This document shows positions 15,145-24,862 of a DNA stretch of 64,000 bases, piece by piece. The stretch is taken from contig JAFARE010000043.1 in NCBI GenBank assembly GCA_019245575.1, forward strand, positions 19,011-83,010. Reading direction: 5' to 3'. The position numbers were made by a program, and so were the translations under genes. A model generated the notes under the pieces. That model was not told where the DNA came from, did no database searches, and saw only the letters and a list, made by a program, of their open reading frames with translations. Position 1 is the stretch's first letter. Each line of letters begins with the position of its first letter. The DNA is from Candidatus Dormiibacterota bacterium (GTDB taxonomy: Bacteria > Chloroflexota > Dormibacteria > Aeolococcales > Aeolococcaceae).

Positions 15145-15782
15145 GCCGCGCGCTGCTGGCCCGCAAGGTGGGCATGACGCAGGTGTTCACCGAGCGCGGC
15201 ACGACCGTGCCGGTGACGGTGCTCGAGTCGGCGGGCTGCCGCGTGGTGCAGGTGAAGACGGTCGCCGTCGACGGATACGACGCCGCCCAGATCGGCCTCG
15301 GCGAGCGCGCGGCGCGGCGCACGCCCAAGGCGCTCGCGGGCCACTTCAAGCGCGCGGGCACACCCCCGCAGCGCCACCTCGCGGAGGTGCGCGACCCGGG
15401 CGACATCAAGGTGGGCGCGCGCCTTGGCGTCGACCTCTTCGCGGCCGGCCAGCTGATCGACGTCTGCGGGATCAGCCAGGGCAAGGGGTTCGCGGGTCAG
15501 CACAAGCGCCACAACTTCGACCGCGGCGCGGTCACGCACGGCTCGCACAACATCAAGCAGCCCGGCTCGATCGGCTCGACCGATGCGGCGCGCGTCTTTC
15601 GTGGCCTGCGCATGGCGGGGCACCTGGGCGCACAGCGCGCAACGGTGCGCAACCTCGAGGTCGTGCGTGTCGACACCGACCGCAACCTGCTGCTGGTCAA
15701 GGGCTCCGTCCCCGGCCATCGCAATGCCGTGGTGCTGGTGCGCGCCAGTGACCGCTCAGCCTCGCTGGAGTCCGGCGAATGA
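15141..15782 (+). CDS. rplC: 50S ribosomal protein L3
   Basis: Early assembly protein near the peptidyl transferase centre, 213 residues. It starts at a GTG overlapping the rpsJ stop ([12 protein letters not shown]). Conserved [20 protein letters not shown] and [24 protein letters not shown] carry the glutamine methylated in many bacteria. It overlaps rplD by four bases, indicating translational coupling. Confidence 0.97.
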   Translation: MSRALLARKVGMTQVFTERGTTVPVTVLESAGCRVVQVKTVAVDGYDAAQIGLGERAARRTPKALAGHFKRAGTPPQRHLAEVRDPGDIKVGARLGVDLFAAGQLIDVCGISQGKGFAGQHKRHNFDRGAVTHGSHNIKQPGSIGSTDAARVFRGLRMAGHLGAQRATVRNLEVVRVDTDRNLLLVKGSVPGHRNAVVLVRASDRSASLESGE

Positions 15783-16402
15783 CCAGCGCGCGCGTGGTCG
15801 ACGTCAGCGGCGCCGTGACGGGCGAGCTCGAGCTGCCCGGGGCGGTCTTTGACGCGGAGGTCAACACCGTCGTGATGCACCAGGCCCTCATGCGCCAGCT
15901 GAGCAACGGGCGTCAGGGCACGCACGCCACGCGCACGCGCGGCAAGGTGAGCGGCGGTGGGCGCAAGCCCTACCGCCAGAAGGGCACCGGCCGTGCCCGC
16001 CAGGGCTCGATCCGCGCCCCGCAGTGGACCGGCGGCGGTGTCGTCTTCGGCCCCCATCCGCGCTCGTACCGCATGGAGATGCCGCGCAAGCAGCGGCGTC
16101 TCGCGCTGCGCAGCGCTCTGAGCGCGAAGGCGCGCGAGTCGCAGGTGATCGTGCTGGGCGAGGTGAACCTCGAGGCGCCGCGCACGCGGACGGTGGTCGA
16201 GCTCTGCCGCGCCGTCGAGGCGGGTCGCCGCGTGCTGCTCGTGCTGGCCACGCACAACGAGCTCTTGGAGAAGAGCGCGCGCAACGTCCCCGAGGTGCGC
16301 GTGGTGCTCGCGGGCAACGTATCCGTGCGCGACCTGCTCGCCGCCGAGACGGTGCTGCTCACGCAGGAGACCGTCGAGCACATCGCGGAGTTCCTCGCAT
16401 GA
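15779..16402 (+). CDS. rplD: 50S ribosomal protein L4
   Basis: Exit-tunnel protein and, in gammaproteobacteria, repressor of the S10 operon; 207 residues. The tunnel loop is recognisable as [20 protein letters not shown] followed by [20 protein letters not shown] separate L4 surface domain binds 23S RNA. ATGA overlaps exist at both ends. Whether L4 regulates here could involve the structured leader before rpsJ. Confidence 0.96.
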   Translation: MTSARVVDVSGAVTGELELPGAVFDAEVNTVVMHQALMRQLSNGRQGTHATRTRGKVSGGGRKPYRQKGTGRARQGSIRAPQWTGGGVVFGPHPRSYRMEMPRKQRRLALRSALSAKARESQVIVLGEVNLEAPRTRTVVELCRAVEAGRRVLLVLATHNELLEKSARNVPEVRVVLAGNVSVRDLLAAETVLLTQETVEHIAEFLA

Positions 16403-16722
16403 GCGCGCGCGGCTTCGAGCAGGTGCTGATCCGCCCTGTCGTGAGCGAGAAGTCCTACGCCGGCATGGCCAACGGGCGCTACGTGTTCCGCTGCCATCCC
16501 TCCGCCGACAAGGTGTCGATCCGGCGCGCTGTCGAGGAGGCATTCGCCGAGCAGAAGATCACCGTTGTCGACGTCAACACAATCAGCGTCGCCGGCAAGA
16601 CCCGGACCCGCGCGCGCGGGCGGGGGCGCACCCGATTCTCGGGCGACAGCGCCGGTTGGAAGAAGGCGATCGTGACGCTGGCACCGGGCCAGAAGATCGA
16701 AGGCCTCTTCGAGGGCGTGTGA
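16399..16722 (+). CDS. rplW: 50S ribosomal protein L23
   Basis: Exit-site protein that docks trigger factor and SRP, 107 residues. It begins [20 protein letters not shown] and carries the conserved [14 protein letters not shown] and the KRTR-like basic loop ([14 protein letters not shown]). The ATG overlaps the rplD stop by four bases; the longer open frame upstream is a shadow of rplD. Confidence 0.95.
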   Translation: MSARGFEQVLIRPVVSEKSYAGMANGRYVFRCHPSADKVSIRRAVEEAFAEQKITVVDVNTISVAGKTRTRARGRGRTRFSGDSAGWKKAIVTLAPGQKIEGLFEGV

Positions 16723-16724
16723 TC

Positions 16725-17549
16725 ATGCCGGTCAAGAAGTACAAGCCGACCAGCCCGGGCCGCCGCTTCATGTCGGTCAGCACCTTCGAGGAGGTGACCC
16801 GGCGCGAACCGCAGCGCTCGCTGGTGGAGCACCTGAAGAAGCACAGCGGCCGCAACAACACGGGCAGCATCACGGTCCGTCATCGCGGCGGCGGCCACAA
16901 GAAGGCATACCGCCTCATCGACTTCCGGCGCCAGAAGGACGGCGTGCCCGCAACCGTGGCGGGTATCGAGTACGACCCGAACCGGAGCGCGCGCATTGCG
17001 CTGCTCAACTATGCGGATGGGGAGAAGCGCTACATCCTCGCGCCGCTCGGACTGAAGGTCGGCGACAGCGTGATGTCGGGCTCGGGCGCGGAGATCCGTC
17101 CCGGGAGCTGCCTGCCCATCGCTGAGATCCCGCTGGGCACGACGGTGCACAACCTCGAGGTCAAGCTGGGTCGCGGCGGTCAGCTCGTGCGCAGCGCGGG
17201 CACAGCGGCGCAGCTGCTCGCCAAGGACGGCCCATACGCGCAGATCCGCATGCCCAGTGGCGAGGTGCGGCTCATCGACGTGCGCTGCCGCGCCACGATC
17301 GGCCAGGTTGGCAACGTCGACCATGAGAACCAGGTGGTGGGCAAGGCAGGAAAGTCACGCTGGCGCGGGATCCGTCCCGCGGTGCGCGGCATGACGATGA
17401 ACCCATTCGACCACCCGCACGGCGGTGGAGAGGGTCGCAGCGGCGCCGGCGGCCATCCCCAGACGCCGTGGGGCAAGCCCGCGCTGGGCCATCGCACGCG
17501 GCACAACAAGAGCACCGACCGCATGATCGTGCGGCGGAGGAGCAGGTGA
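16725..17549 (+). CDS. rplB: 50S ribosomal protein L2
   Basis: Peptidyl transferase centre protein needed for subunit association, 274 residues, full length. It starts [14 protein letters not shown]. Landmarks are the [15 protein letters not shown] core, the SH3-like [17 protein letters not shown], and the C-terminal [19 protein letters not shown] with the functionally important His. It follows rplW by two bases and overlaps rpsS by one. Confidence 0.97.
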   Translation: MPVKKYKPTSPGRRFMSVSTFEEVTRREPQRSLVEHLKKHSGRNNTGSITVRHRGGGHKKAYRLIDFRRQKDGVPATVAGIEYDPNRSARIALLNYADGEKRYILAPLGLKVGDSVMSGSGAEIRPGSCLPIAEIPLGTTVHNLEVKLGRGGQLVRSAGTAAQLLAKDGPYAQIRMPSGEVRLIDVRCRATIGQVGNVDHENQVVGKAGKSRWRGIRPAVRGMTMNPFDHPHGGGEGRSGAGGHPQTPWGKPALGHRTRHNKSTDRMIVRRRSR

Positions 17550-17833
17550 TGGGAAGGTCACTGAAAAAGGGTCCGTTCTGCGACGACCACCTGCTCACCA
17601 AGGTGCAGCAGCTCAACGTCTCTCGCGAAAAGCGGATCATCAAGACCTGGTCGCGCCGCAGCGACGTGTTTCCCGAGATGGTGGGCCACACGATCGCGGT
17701 GCACGACGGGCGCAAGCACGTGCCCGTGTTCATCACCGAGGCGATGGTGGGCCACAAGCTCGGAGAGTTCGCGGCCACGCGCAAGTACCGCGGCCATGGG
17801 CATCACACGGAACGGAGCACCGCGCTGAAGTAA
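17549..17833 (+). CDS. rpsS: 30S ribosomal protein S19
   Basis: Small-subunit head protein contacting the A-site tRNA and S13, 94 residues. It reads [16 protein letters not shown], then [20 protein letters not shown] and the C-terminal [21 protein letters not shown] overlap with rplB and a TAATG overlap with rplV indicate tight coupling. Confidence 0.96.
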   Translation: MGRSLKKGPFCDDHLLTKVQQLNVSREKRIIKTWSRRSDVFPEMVGHTIAVHDGRKHVPVFITEAMVGHKLGEFAATRKYRGHGHHTERSTALK

Positions 17834-18444
17834 TGGAAGTCGTGGCCACCGCCAAATGGGTCCGCACCACCGCGCGCAAGGCGCGGCTGGTGACGCAGAT
17901 GGTCGAAGGGCTGCCTGTCGCAGAAGCGCTCGTGCTGCTTCGCTACTCGCCGCGGTCCGCCGCGCGGGACGTGGCCAAGGTCATCAAGTCCGCCGCCGCC
18001 AACGCGGAGCACAACTACAACCTCGACTCGTCGACGCTTCGCGTCGCGCGCGTCGAGGTCGACGGCGCCACCATCATCAAGCGCTGGCGCGCCAAGCCGC
18101 GCGGGATGGTCGGCAGCGTGTTCAAGCGCACCAGCCACCTGCGCGCCTTCGTCACCGACGAGGAGCTGGGCGAGCACGTGCGCAAGCGGACCGCGGTGCG
18201 CATGCCGCGCGCGGTGATCCCGGCGCCCACGGTGGCCCCCACCACCGGGGCCGGCACCTCGTCGGCGCGCAGGCGTCGCCGCCGCCCGGAGGCGGAGGGC
18301 GCGGCGGGAACGGAACCGGCGCCGGTGGCCGAAACGGCGACAACAACGGCAAGCGAAGCAGAGGCCGAGACTGCCCCCGAAGCGCCGAAGCCGTCGCGCC
18401 GCATGCGGCGCAAGCAGCAACCGGCTGAGGAGAAGGCGGAGTAA
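17833..18444 (+). CDS. rplV: 50S ribosomal protein L22 with long C-terminal tail
   Basis: L22 lines the exit tunnel. The core (about residues 1-112) is standard, with [20 protein letters not shown] and the tunnel hairpin [22 protein letters not shown]. The protein is 203 residues because about 90 low-complexity residues follow, rich in Ala, Pro, Glu and Arg ([35 protein letters not shown]). Such tails are probably disordered and exposed on the ribosome surface. Similar tails occur on S3, L29 and L15 in this operon. Confidence 0.94.
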   Translation: MEVVATAKWVRTTARKARLVTQMVEGLPVAEALVLLRYSPRSAARDVAKVIKSAAANAEHNYNLDSSTLRVARVEVDGATIIKRWRAKPRGMVGSVFKRTSHLRAFVTDEELGEHVRKRTAVRMPRAVIPAPTVAPTTGAGTSSARRRRRRPEAEGAAGTEPAPVAETATTTASEAEAETAPEAPKPSRRMRRKQQPAEEKAE

Positions 18445-19469
18445 TGGGACAGAAGGTCAATCCGGTCGGGTTCCGTCTCGGCGTGTATCGCAACTGGGAC
18501 GCACGCTGGTACGCCGACAAGGAGTACACGAAGCTGCTGCACGAGGACCTGGCGATGCGCCGGCTCATCGGCAGCCGGTTGCGCAACGCGGGCGTAGCTC
18601 GCATCGAGACCGAGCGCAGCGCCAACCAGCTGACCGTGATCATCCAGACGGCCAAGCCGGGCATCGTGATCGGCAAGCAGGGCGCGTCGGTGGATGCGCT
18701 GCGCGACGAGCTGGAGCGCATCTCGGGCAAGAAGGTGCGCGTGACGATCCACGAGATCAAGACCCCGGAGCTCGATGCGACGCTGGTCGCTGAGAACGTG
18801 GCTTCGCAGCTGGAGAAGCGCATCGCCTTCCGGCGTGCGCTGAAGCAGACGCTGATGCGCTCCATGCGCGCCGGCGCCAAGGGCGCGAAGATCCAGGTGG
18901 GTGGCCGCCTCGGCGGATCGGAGATGTCGCGCCGCGAGTGGGATCGCGACGGCCGCGTGCCGCTGCACACGCTCCGAGCGAACATCGACTACGGACAGGC
19001 CGAGGCGCGTACCACCTTCGGCCGCATCGGCGTGCAGTGCTGGCTGTACCTGGGCGACTTCGTGACCGCCACCGGTGAGACCGTGGTTCCGGCGGGCCGT
19101 GAGCGGCCCGAGGCGCCGGAGGCCGCCGCGCCCGCGGTGGAGCGCACCGTCGTGGTGCCCGCGCCCGAAGCCGAGGAGGCTCCTGTCACCGACGCCGTGC
19201 CGACGTTGACCGAGGCCGCGGAGGAGGACGGCGCGACGGTGGAGGAGACACTTCCCGATGACGAGGAGGAGGAGATCGAGGCCGCCGTCGCCGGTCAGGT
19301 GCCGGAGTCCGATGAGAAGGTCGAGAAGCTCACACCCAAGCGCGCCGCGACGCGGCGTCGCGCGCCGGCCGCCAAGAAGGCGACCCCGGCGCCGCGCAGC
19401 GTGAAGAAGCCGGTCAAGAAGCCCGCGGCCGACGCGCCCGCCGAAGAGCCGGAAGAGGAGGAGGAGTAG
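18444..19469 (+). CDS. rpsC: 30S ribosomal protein S3 with long acidic/basic C-terminal tail
   Basis: mRNA-entry protein with helicase role, 341 residues against about 210-280 in most bacteria. The core has [24 protein letters not shown], the KH-domain [18 protein letters not shown], and the C-terminal domain [22 protein letters not shown] and [13 protein letters not shown]. From about residue 210 a low-complexity extension follows: acidic ([13 protein letters not shown]), then Lys/Ala/Pro-rich ([16 protein letters not shown]), ending in PEEEEE. Homology begins at the ATG overlapping the rplV stop. Confidence 0.95.
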   Translation: MGQKVNPVGFRLGVYRNWDARWYADKEYTKLLHEDLAMRRLIGSRLRNAGVARIETERSANQLTVIIQTAKPGIVIGKQGASVDALRDELERISGKKVRVTIHEIKTPELDATLVAENVASQLEKRIAFRRALKQTLMRSMRAGAKGAKIQVGGRLGGSEMSRREWDRDGRVPLHTLRANIDYGQAEARTTFGRIGVQCWLYLGDFVTATGETVVPAGRERPEAPEAAAPAVERTVVVPAPEAEEAPVTDAVPTLTEAAEEDGATVEETLPDDEEEEIEAAVAGQVPESDEKVEKLTPKRAATRRRAPAAKKATPAPRSVKKPVKKPAADAPAEEPEEEEE

Positions 19470-19471
19470 CG

Positions 19472-19912
19472 ATGCTGATGCCGAAGCGCACCAAGTACCG
19501 CAAGCTCCACCGCGGGCGCCGCACGGGCGCGGCGCAGCGTGGCAACACGCTCAGCTTCGGCAACTTCGGCCTGCAGGCGGTGGAGCCATGCTGGATGACC
19601 AACCGCCAGATCGAGGCGGCGCGGCGCGCGATGACCCGCCATGTCAAGCGCGGCGGCAAGATCTGGATCCGCGTCTTTCCCGATCATGCGTTCACCAAGA
19701 AGCCGGCGGAGACACGCATGGGCAGCGGCAAGGGCCAGCCGGAAGGCTGGGTGGCCGTGGTCCTGCCCGGACGCATCCTCTTCGAGATGGCGGGCGTGAC
19801 GCATGAGACAGCCAGTGAGGCCATGCGGCTCGCCGCGCACAAGCTGCCGATCAAGACGCGCTTCGTGGTGCGCGAGGAGACCGGCGCCGAGGTGGAGGCG
19901 GCCGCGACATGA
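19472..19912 (+). CDS. rplP: 50S ribosomal protein L16
   Basis: Large-subunit protein organising the A-site and P-site tRNA elbows, 146 residues. It begins [16 protein letters not shown]; the related [20 protein letters not shown] and the [24 protein letters not shown] loop are present. The His/Arg loop with the hydroxylated arginine in other species lies in the KGQPEGW region. A four-base ATGA overlap links it to rpmC. Confidence 0.96.
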   Translation: MLMPKRTKYRKLHRGRRTGAAQRGNTLSFGNFGLQAVEPCWMTNRQIEAARRAMTRHVKRGGKIWIRVFPDHAFTKKPAETRMGSGKGQPEGWVAVVLPGRILFEMAGVTHETASEAMRLAAHKLPIKTRFVVREETGAEVEAAAT

Positions 19913-20367
19913 CGAAGCGAGCGCAGGCGCTCAAGGCTGTGCGCGAGATGGGCGACGACGAGCTGCGCGACCACGCGCGCGCGCAGCGACGCAAGCTCTT
20001 CGAGATGCGCTTCCAGCAAGCCACCGGACAGGTCGAAAATCATCGTCAGCTCCGCTACATCCGCCGCGAGATCGCCCGCGCCCTCACCATCGAGAGCGAG
20101 AACCGGCGGACGCCTCCAGACCTCGGGGATGAGACCGAGCGGACGGGTCCTGCCGCCTCAGGGCACCCTCCCGCCGCCGCTCCCCGGAACTCGCGGCGGC
20201 GGGGACCTTCCCTCCGGCGTCACCCCTCCGCTCGGGCTCAGGACGAGCAACCAGAGACGCCCGCCGTGGAAACCGAGCCCGATGAGGAGGACGTGTCGCT
20301 CTCCGAGGTTGAGCCCGGCGCAGACGTTGATTCCTCCGAGGCCGAAGAAGGTGACGCCGATGAGTGA
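19909..20367 (+). CDS. rpmC: 50S ribosomal protein L29 with aberrant extension containing a palindromic element
   Basis: L29 sits beside the tunnel exit. Only residues 1-65 are L29 ([20 protein letters not shown], then [17 protein letters not shown]). The protein continues to 152 residues, about twice the family length. Residues ~75-111 are encoded by a 109-bp imperfect palindrome and read as a Pro/Arg-rich stretch ([17 protein letters not shown]). The last ~40 are acidic ([15 protein letters not shown]). The composition switch suggests a repeat inserted in frame between the core and an acidic tail like those on S3 and L22. The stop lies just after the rpsQ start. Confidence 0.88.
   Translation: MTKRAQALKAVREMGDDELRDHARAQRRKLFEMRFQQATGQVENHRQLRYIRREIARALTIESENRRTPPDLGDETERTGPAASGHPPAAAPRNSRRRGPSLRRHPSARAQDEQPETPAVETEPDEEDVSLSEVEPGADVDSSEAEEGDADE
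20131..20239 (+). repeat. 109-bp palindromic element inside rpmC coding sequence
   Basis: The outer arms 20131-20154 and 20216-20239 match as an inverted repeat at 19 of 24 positions (shared core CCGAGCGGA, then GGGT). Inside them CCCGCCGCCGC (20170-20180) and GCGGCGGCGGG (20193-20203) form a perfect 11-bp stem with a 12-base loop. The reading frame passes through without a stop. It resembles, in style, the palindromic elements that Rickettsia genomes carry inside genes. Confidence 0.65.
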
Positions 20368-20632
20368 TGTGAAAGCACCGGTGCGCGGGCGGCGCAAGGT
20401 GCGGGACGGCGTGGTCGTCAGCGACAAGATGCAGAAGACCGTCATCGTCGTGGTGCAGGAGTTGAAGCCGCATCCGCTGTACAAGAAGGTGGTGCGGGCG
20501 TCGCGCCGCTACAAGGTGCACGACGAGAGCGGCGAGTGTGGCGTGGGCGACAGGGTGCGCATCACCGAGACGCGCCCCCTCTCCAAGGAGAAGCGCTGGC
20601 GCGTCGCCGAGATCGTCGAGAAGGCCAAGTGA
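20361..20632 (+). CDS. rpsQ: 30S ribosomal protein S17
   Basis: Primary 16S-binding protein, about 89 residues. It starts at the ATG of [19 protein letters not shown] (20361), overlapping the tail of rpmC by seven bases; the longer open frame upstream is a shadow of rpmC. Conserved core: [56 protein letters not shown] leads straight into rplN. Confidence 0.95.
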
Positions 20633-20633
20633 C

Positions 20634-21002
20634 GTGATCCAGCAGGAAACGGTGCTCAAGGTGGCGGACAACAGCGGGGCGCGCGAGCTCCTCTGCATCC
20701 GCGTGCTCGGCGGCAGCTACCGCAAGTACGCCTCCGTGGGCGACGTGATCGTCGGCACGGTCAAGGTGGCCCAGCCCAACGCGCAGGTGAAGAAGGGCGA
20801 CGTCGTGCGCGCGGTCGTGGTCCGCACCAGCAAGGAGTTCCATCGCCCCGATGGCAGCAATATCCGCTTCGACGAGAACGCGGCGGTGCTGATCAACCCG
20901 CAGAACAACCCGCGGGGCACGCGCATCTTCGGCCCGGTGGCTCGCGAGCTGCGCGAGCGCAACTTCATGAAGATCGTGAGCCTGGCTCCGGAGGTGCTGT
21001 GA
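20634..21002 (+). CDS. rplN: 50S ribosomal protein L14
   Basis: Subunit-interface protein and binding site of the silencing factor RsfS, 122 residues. It begins [27 protein letters not shown] from a GTG at 20634, two bases after the rpsQ stop. The remainder has [47 protein letters not shown]. The frame is open further upstream, antisense-free but non-homologous. It overlaps rplX by four bases. Confidence 0.95.
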   Translation: MIQQETVLKVADNSGARELLCIRVLGGSYRKYASVGDVIVGTVKVAQPNAQVKKGDVVRAVVVRTSKEFHRPDGSNIRFDENAAVLINPQNNPRGTRIFGPVARELRERNFMKIVSLAPEVL

Positions 21003-21400
21003 GCGCGAAAGCAGAGCATCGCCGCAAGGTCGCGCTACGCCGCGAGGGCTGGGCCGGCGGCCGCAACCGCTCCATGGACATCCGCCAGGGTGACAACGTC
21101 GAGGTCATCGCCGGCAAGGACAAGGGCAAGCGCGGAGTCGTCGAGCGGGTCCTCGTCGACCAGCAGCGCATCGCGGTGCGCGGCGTCAACATCCTCAAGC
21201 GGCACACCCGCGCCGGCGTGCAGGGCAACATCCAGGGTGGCATCGTCGACTTCGACGGGCCGATCGCGTACAGCAACGTGATGCTCGTCTGCAACCGCTG
21301 CGACAAGCGCACGCGCATCGGCAAGGTGGTCGACGACGAGGGCGTGCGCCGCATCGTCTGCCGCAAGTGCGGCGAGCGCTACGAGAGGGCAGTAGTCTGA
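20999..21400 (+). CDS. rplX: 50S ribosomal protein L24
   Basis: Assembly initiator of the large subunit, 133 residues, slightly longer than usual. The KOW motif is [24 protein letters not shown]. The C-terminal half contains two Cys pairs ([11 protein letters not shown] and CRKCGERY), a zinc-ribbon-like signature seen in some bacterial L24. About 20 extra residues precede the KOW domain from the GTG that overlaps rplN; an internal start near the MDIRQGD Met (about 21074) is an alternative. Confidence 0.92.
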   Translation: MSAKAEHRRKVALRREGWAGGRNRSMDIRQGDNVEVIAGKDKGKRGVVERVLVDQQRIAVRGVNILKRHTRAGVQGNIQGGIVDFDGPIAYSNVMLVCNRCDKRTRIGKVVDDEGVRRIVCRKCGERYERAVV

Positions 21401-21963
21401 TGGCCGTGCAAACAGCCGAGCAGCCGCGTCTCCGCCGGCAGTATGGCGACGAGATCGTGCCGTCGCTGGTGAGCCGCTTCCGCTATCGCAACGCCATGCA
21501 GGTGCCGCTCGTGGTGAAGGTCGTGGTGAACATCGGCCTGGGCGAGGCGATCACCAACGCACGCGCCATCGACGCCGCCGTGGCCGACCTGAAGACGATC
21601 ACGGGTCAGGCGCCCATCGTCATCCGTGCCCGGCGGTCCGTGGCGGCGTTCAAGCTGCGCGAGGGCATGCCCATCGCGGCCAAGGTCACACTGCGCGGGC
21701 GGCGGATGTACGAGTTCCTGGACAAGCTCATCAACGTCGCCCTCCCCAGGATTCGCGACTTCCGCGGCATCGACACCAAGGGCTTCGACGGGCACGGCAA
21801 CTACACCCTCGGGCTGCGCGAGCAGCTCGTCTTCCCCGAGATCGACTATGACAAGATCGACAAGCTGCGCGGGCTCGAGATCACGATCGTGACCACAGCT
21901 CGCAGCGATGAGGAGGGGCAGGCGCTGCTCACCGGCTTCGGCATGCCCTTCCGGAAGAATTGA
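21400..21963 (+). CDS. rplE: 50S ribosomal protein L5
   Basis: 5S rRNA-binding protein, 187 residues when started at the ATG at 21400 ([20 protein letters not shown]). The open frame extends about 11 codons further upstream over rplX. Typical segments: [65 protein letters not shown]. The start overlaps the stop of rplX by one base; rpsN follows after one base. Confidence 0.95.
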   Translation: MAVQTAEQPRLRRQYGDEIVPSLVSRFRYRNAMQVPLVVKVVVNIGLGEAITNARAIDAAVADLKTITGQAPIVIRARRSVAAFKLREGMPIAAKVTLRGRRMYEFLDKLINVALPRIRDFRGIDTKGFDGHGNYTLGLREQLVFPEIDYDKIDKLRGLEITIVTTARSDEEGQALLTGFGMPFRKN

Positions 21964-21964
21964 C

Positions 21965-22150
21965 ATGGCAAAGAAGTCGCTGATCGCCAAGTCGCTCCGC
22001 CCCCCGCGGTTCTCCACCCAGGAGCACCACCGGTGCGGTGTCTGCGGCCGCCCACGCGCGTACATGCGCAAGTTCGGTATGTGCCGCATCTGCTTCCGCA
22101 AGCTGGCGAGCGTGGGCCAGGTGCCCGGCGTGAAGAAGAGTTCCTGGTGA
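21965..22150 (+). CDS. rpsN: 30S ribosomal protein S14, zinc type (S14Z)
   Basis: 61-residue zinc-binding S14 of the kind found in Gram-positive and related phyla. The four Cys are [10 protein letters not shown] then CRICFRKLA, with the C-terminal PGVKKSSW. The zinc-free paralogue (about 100 residues) found in zinc-stressed bacteria is not in this window. ATG at 21965 follows the rplE stop by one base. Confidence 0.96.
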   Translation: MAKKSLIAKSLRPPRFSTQEHHRCGVCGRPRAYMRKFGMCRICFRKLASVGQVPGVKKSSW

Positions 22151-22154
22151 GCGC

Positions 22155-22550
22155 ATGACGACGGATCCGATCGCTGACATGCTGACCCGGATTCGCAACG
22201 CCGGGACCGCGCACCATCACAAGGTGGAGATCCCGGCGTCGAAGATGAAGGTCGAGGTCGCTCGCGTCCTCCAGGAGGAGGGCTTCGTCGACGCCTACGA
22301 GCTGTCGGGCCAGGCTCCGCGGACGGTCCTGTCGATAACGCTGAAGTCGGGCACGCCCAAGGGTCGCGCTCTCAACGGCCTGCGCCGGATCAGCCGGCCC
22401 GGCCTGCGCGTCTACGCCGGCAAGGACGAGCTGCCGCGCGTGCTCGGCGGCCTCGGCATCTCGATCATCTCGACGTCGCGCGGCGTCATGTCGGGTGCGG
22501 CGGCGAAGCGCGCCGGGCTCGGCGGCGAAGTCGTGGCGTACGTGTGGTGA
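22155..22550 (+). CDS. rpsH: 30S ribosomal protein S8
   Basis: Central-domain 16S binder and, in E. coli, translational repressor of the spc operon; 131 residues. [17 protein letters not shown] opens the protein and [26 protein letters not shown] closes it, both diagnostic. Four bases separate it from rpsN and from rplF. Confidence 0.97.
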   Translation: MTTDPIADMLTRIRNAGTAHHHKVEIPASKMKVEVARVLQEEGFVDAYELSGQAPRTVLSITLKSGTPKGRALNGLRRISRPGLRVYAGKDELPRVLGGLGISIISTSRGVMSGAAAKRAGLGGEVVAYVW

Positions 22551-22554
22551 GCGC

Positions 22555-23106
22555 ATGTCCAGAATAGGCCGCCTTCCCGTGACCGTTCCCAGCGGCGTCG
22601 AGGTGTCGCTCGATCGCAATCACCTCACGGTCACCGGCATGCACGGAACGCTCGAGCGCGTGCTTCCCGCCGTGATGCAGATCGCGGTCGAGGACGGCGT
22701 GATCACCGTGGCGCGGCCCAGCGACGCGTCGCCGCACCGGGCGCTGCACGGTCTCACACGCACGCTCGTGGCCAACATGGTCGAGGGCGTGAGCCGCGGC
22801 TTCACCCGCGAGCTGGACCTTGTCGGCGTTGGGTTCCGCGCCGCCAAACAGGGCGCTGACCTGGTGCTGACGCTGGGATACTCGCACCCGATCCGCTACA
22901 CGCCCCCTGATGGGGTGACCATCGACGTGCCGGTGCCGACGCAGATCCGCGTCACCGGCGCGGACAAGGAGGTCGTCGGCCAGGTCGCGGCCAAGATCCG
23001 CTCGTTCCGCAAGCCGGAGCCGTACAAGGGCAAGGGCGTGCTGTACCGCGGTGAGCGGCTCCGTCGCAAAGCCGGCAAGTCCGGCAAGGCCGGCAAGACG
23101 AAATGA
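22555..23106 (+). CDS. rplF: 50S ribosomal protein L6
   Basis: Two-domain protein near the factor-binding site, 183 residues. It starts MSRIGRLPVTVPSGVEVSLD at 22555, four bases after rpsH. The second domain includes LVGVGFRAAKQGADLVLTLGYSHP and the C-terminal signature FRKPEPYKGKGVLYRGE. A short Lys/Gly tail (GKSGKAGKTK) follows. Confidence 0.96.
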   Translation: MSRIGRLPVTVPSGVEVSLDRNHLTVTGMHGTLERVLPAVMQIAVEDGVITVARPSDASPHRALHGLTRTLVANMVEGVSRGFTRELDLVGVGFRAAKQGADLVLTLGYSHPIRYTPPDGVTIDVPVPTQIRVTGADKEVVGQVAAKIRSFRKPEPYKGKGVLYRGERLRRKAGKSGKAGKTK

Positions 23107-23120
23107 GGCAGGCGTAAAGG

Positions 23121-23495
23121 ATGTACACGAAGCACGACCGCCGCGCTGCACGCGTCAAGCGGCATCAGCGCGTGCGCAAGCACATCGCCGGCACCGCGGA
23201 ACGGCCGCGTCTCGCGCTGCACCGGAGCCTGCACCACATCAGCGCGCAGCTCGTGGACGACACATCCGGCCGCACCATCGCCGCTGCGTCGACCACCGAG
23301 GCGGATTTGCGCAAGTCCGTGGACGGCGCGGCCGGGCCGACCGTCGCCGCCGCATCGGTGGTGGGTCGCGCCATCGCGGAGCGCGCGCGCGACCGTGGCA
23401 TCGAAGCGGTGGTGTTCGACAGAGGCGGCTATCTCTACCACGGGCGCGTGCGCGCCCTGGCCGAGGCCGCGCGCGAAGCTGGGTTGAGGTTCTGA
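23121..23495 (+). CDS. rplR: 50S ribosomal protein L18
   Basis: 5S rRNA-binding protein, 124 residues. It has [30 protein letters not shown], the repeating IAAAST-type core, and the terminal [33 protein letters not shown] lies directly before the ATG. One base separates it from rpsE. Confidence 0.95.
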   Translation: MYTKHDRRAARVKRHQRVRKHIAGTAERPRLALHRSLHHISAQLVDDTSGRTIAAASTTEADLRKSVDGAAGPTVAAASVVGRAIAERARDRGIEAVVFDRGGYLYHGRVRALAEAAREAGLRF

Positions 23496-23496
23496 C

Positions 23497-24081
23497 ATGG
23501 CGATGCGCATGGACCGCCGCGACGACCGCGGCGGCGACCTTCAGGAAAAGATCGTTTCGCTGAACCGCGTGGCCAAGGTGGTCAAGGGCGGGCGCCGCTT
23601 CTCGTTCAGCGCGCTGGTCGTGGTCGGCGACGGACAGGGCCGCGTCGGCGCGGGTCTGGGCAAGGCGGGCGAGGTGCCCGACGCCATCCGCAAGGGTGTC
23701 GAGGACGCAAAGAAGCACATGATCGCCGTGCCCATGGTGGGCAAGACGATTCCCCACGAGGTGCGCTACAAGCTGGGTGCGGCCAAGGTGCTGCTCAAGC
23801 CGGGCGTTCCGGGCACCGGAGTCATCAGCGGCAGCTCGATGCGCGCCGTGGTGGAGGCGGCGGGCATCCACGACATCCTCACCAAGAGCCTGGGCACGGA
23901 CAACCCGATCAACGTTGTACGTGCCACCGTCGCCGCGCTCGCCAGCCTGCGCACACTCGACGACGTCGCCCGCCTGCGCGGGCGCACGCCGGAGGAGATC
24001 ATCGGCAGCCGCGTGCTCGCCGATCGCATGCTGGGGCGCGAGCCCCAGACGGCTGCGCCGCAGGAAGCCGTGGCGACATGA
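23497..24081 (+). CDS. rpsE: 30S ribosomal protein S5
   Basis: Small-subunit protein at the mRNA entrance with a role in decoding accuracy, 194 residues. The double-stranded RNA-binding domain reads [31 protein letters not shown]. The C-terminal domain has [36 protein letters not shown] short Ala/Gln-rich tail ends at an ATGA overlap with rpmD. Confidence 0.96.
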   Translation: MAMRMDRRDDRGGDLQEKIVSLNRVAKVVKGGRRFSFSALVVVGDGQGRVGAGLGKAGEVPDAIRKGVEDAKKHMIAVPMVGKTIPHEVRYKLGAAKVLLKPGVPGTGVISGSSMRAVVEAAGIHDILTKSLGTDNPINVVRATVAALASLRTLDDVARLRGRTPEEIIGSRVLADRMLGREPQTAAPQEAVAT

Positions 24082-24326
24082 GCACGCTGCGCATCACCTA
24101 CCGCAAGAGCGCCATCGGGTACGCGTGGGACCAGAAGGCGACCCTCGTCGCGCTCGGGCTTCGCCGCATGCACCAGACGGTCGAGCACGAGGCGACGCCC
24201 GCGATCCGCGGCATGGTGTTCAAGGTGCGCCACCTCGTGAGCGTCGACGGCGTTGCCGCTGATTCGCCCGAGGGCATGGCGCTCCTCGCGAGGGCTGCGG
24301 CCGAAGAGGCCGAGGTCGGCGCATGA
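24078..24326 (+). CDS. rpmD: 50S ribosomal protein L30
   Basis: 82 residues, a little longer than the usual ~60. [34 protein letters not shown] is the diagnostic L30 stretch, and [16 protein letters not shown] follows. About 20 extra Ala/Glu residues close the protein. Overlaps of four bases connect it to rpsE and rplO. Confidence 0.93.
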   Translation: MSTLRITYRKSAIGYAWDQKATLVALGLRRMHQTVEHEATPAIRGMVFKVRHLVSVDGVAADSPEGMALLARAAAEEAEVGA

Positions 24327-24862
24327 AGCTGCACGAGCTCACGCCGGCCAAGGGATCGCGCCGCGAGCGCAAGCGCATCGGACGAGGCATCTCCGCCGGG
24401 CAGGGAAAGACGAGCGGCCGCGGCCAGAAGGGTCAGCGCTCCCGCTCCAGCGTGGGCCTGCCCGTCGGCTTCGAGGGCGGCCAGCTGCGCATGACGCAGC
24501 GCCTGCCGAAGCTGCGCGGCTTCCACAACAAATGGCGGACGGAGTACGTCGTGGTCAACCTCGGCAAGCTGCAGCGCTTCGAGCGAGACAGCGTCGTCGA
24601 CGCTGCGGCGCTCGCGCAGGCCGGCGTGATCGCGCGCGCCACGCAGCGCGTGAAGGTGCTCGCCGCGGGCGAGCTGCGCGCGCCGTTGCAGCTGCGCGTG
24701 CACCGCATCTCCGCCGCGGCGCGGCGCGCGGTCGAGGCCGCGGGTGGCTCGGTCGAGCTGCTCGAGCCGGTGAAGGGTCTGGCCGTGGCGGAGGACGCGC
24801 CCGACGGCGAGGACACGCCCGACGGCGAGGACACGCCCGACAGCGAGGACGCCGACGCGTGA
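24323..24862 (+). CDS. rplO: 50S ribosomal protein L15
   Basis: Late assembly protein, 179 residues. The N-terminal Gly/Lys/Arg-rich region ([34 protein letters not shown]) and [19 protein letters not shown] are diagnostic. From about residue 150 a tail of acidic hexapeptides (PDGEDT, repeated) is encoded by an 18-bp tandem repeat. The GTGA overlap with secY is four bases. Confidence 0.95.
   Translation: MKLHELTPAKGSRRERKRIGRGISAGQGKTSGRGQKGQRSRSSVGLPVGFEGGQLRMTQRLPKLRGFHNKWRTEYVVVNLGKLQRFERDSVVDAAALAQAGVIARATQRVKVLAAGELRAPLQLRVHRISAAARRAVEAAGGSVELLEPVKGLAVAEDAPDGEDTPDGEDTPDSEDADA
24791..24850 (+). repeat. 18-bp tandem repeat at the 3' end of rplO
   Basis: Three units of 18 bp (24791-24808, 24809-24826, 24827-24844) begin GAGGAC and encode EDTPDG-like hexapeptides. 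A fourth partial unit follows. They differ at only one to two bases, so the expansion is recent. Confidence 0.75.

Noticed and set aside
18444..20367. Tails of S3, L22 and L29 as frameshift artefacts
   Set aside because: Frames stay open to stops that abut the next gene exactly, as in the rest of the operon, and codon use is consistent; kept as real extensions.
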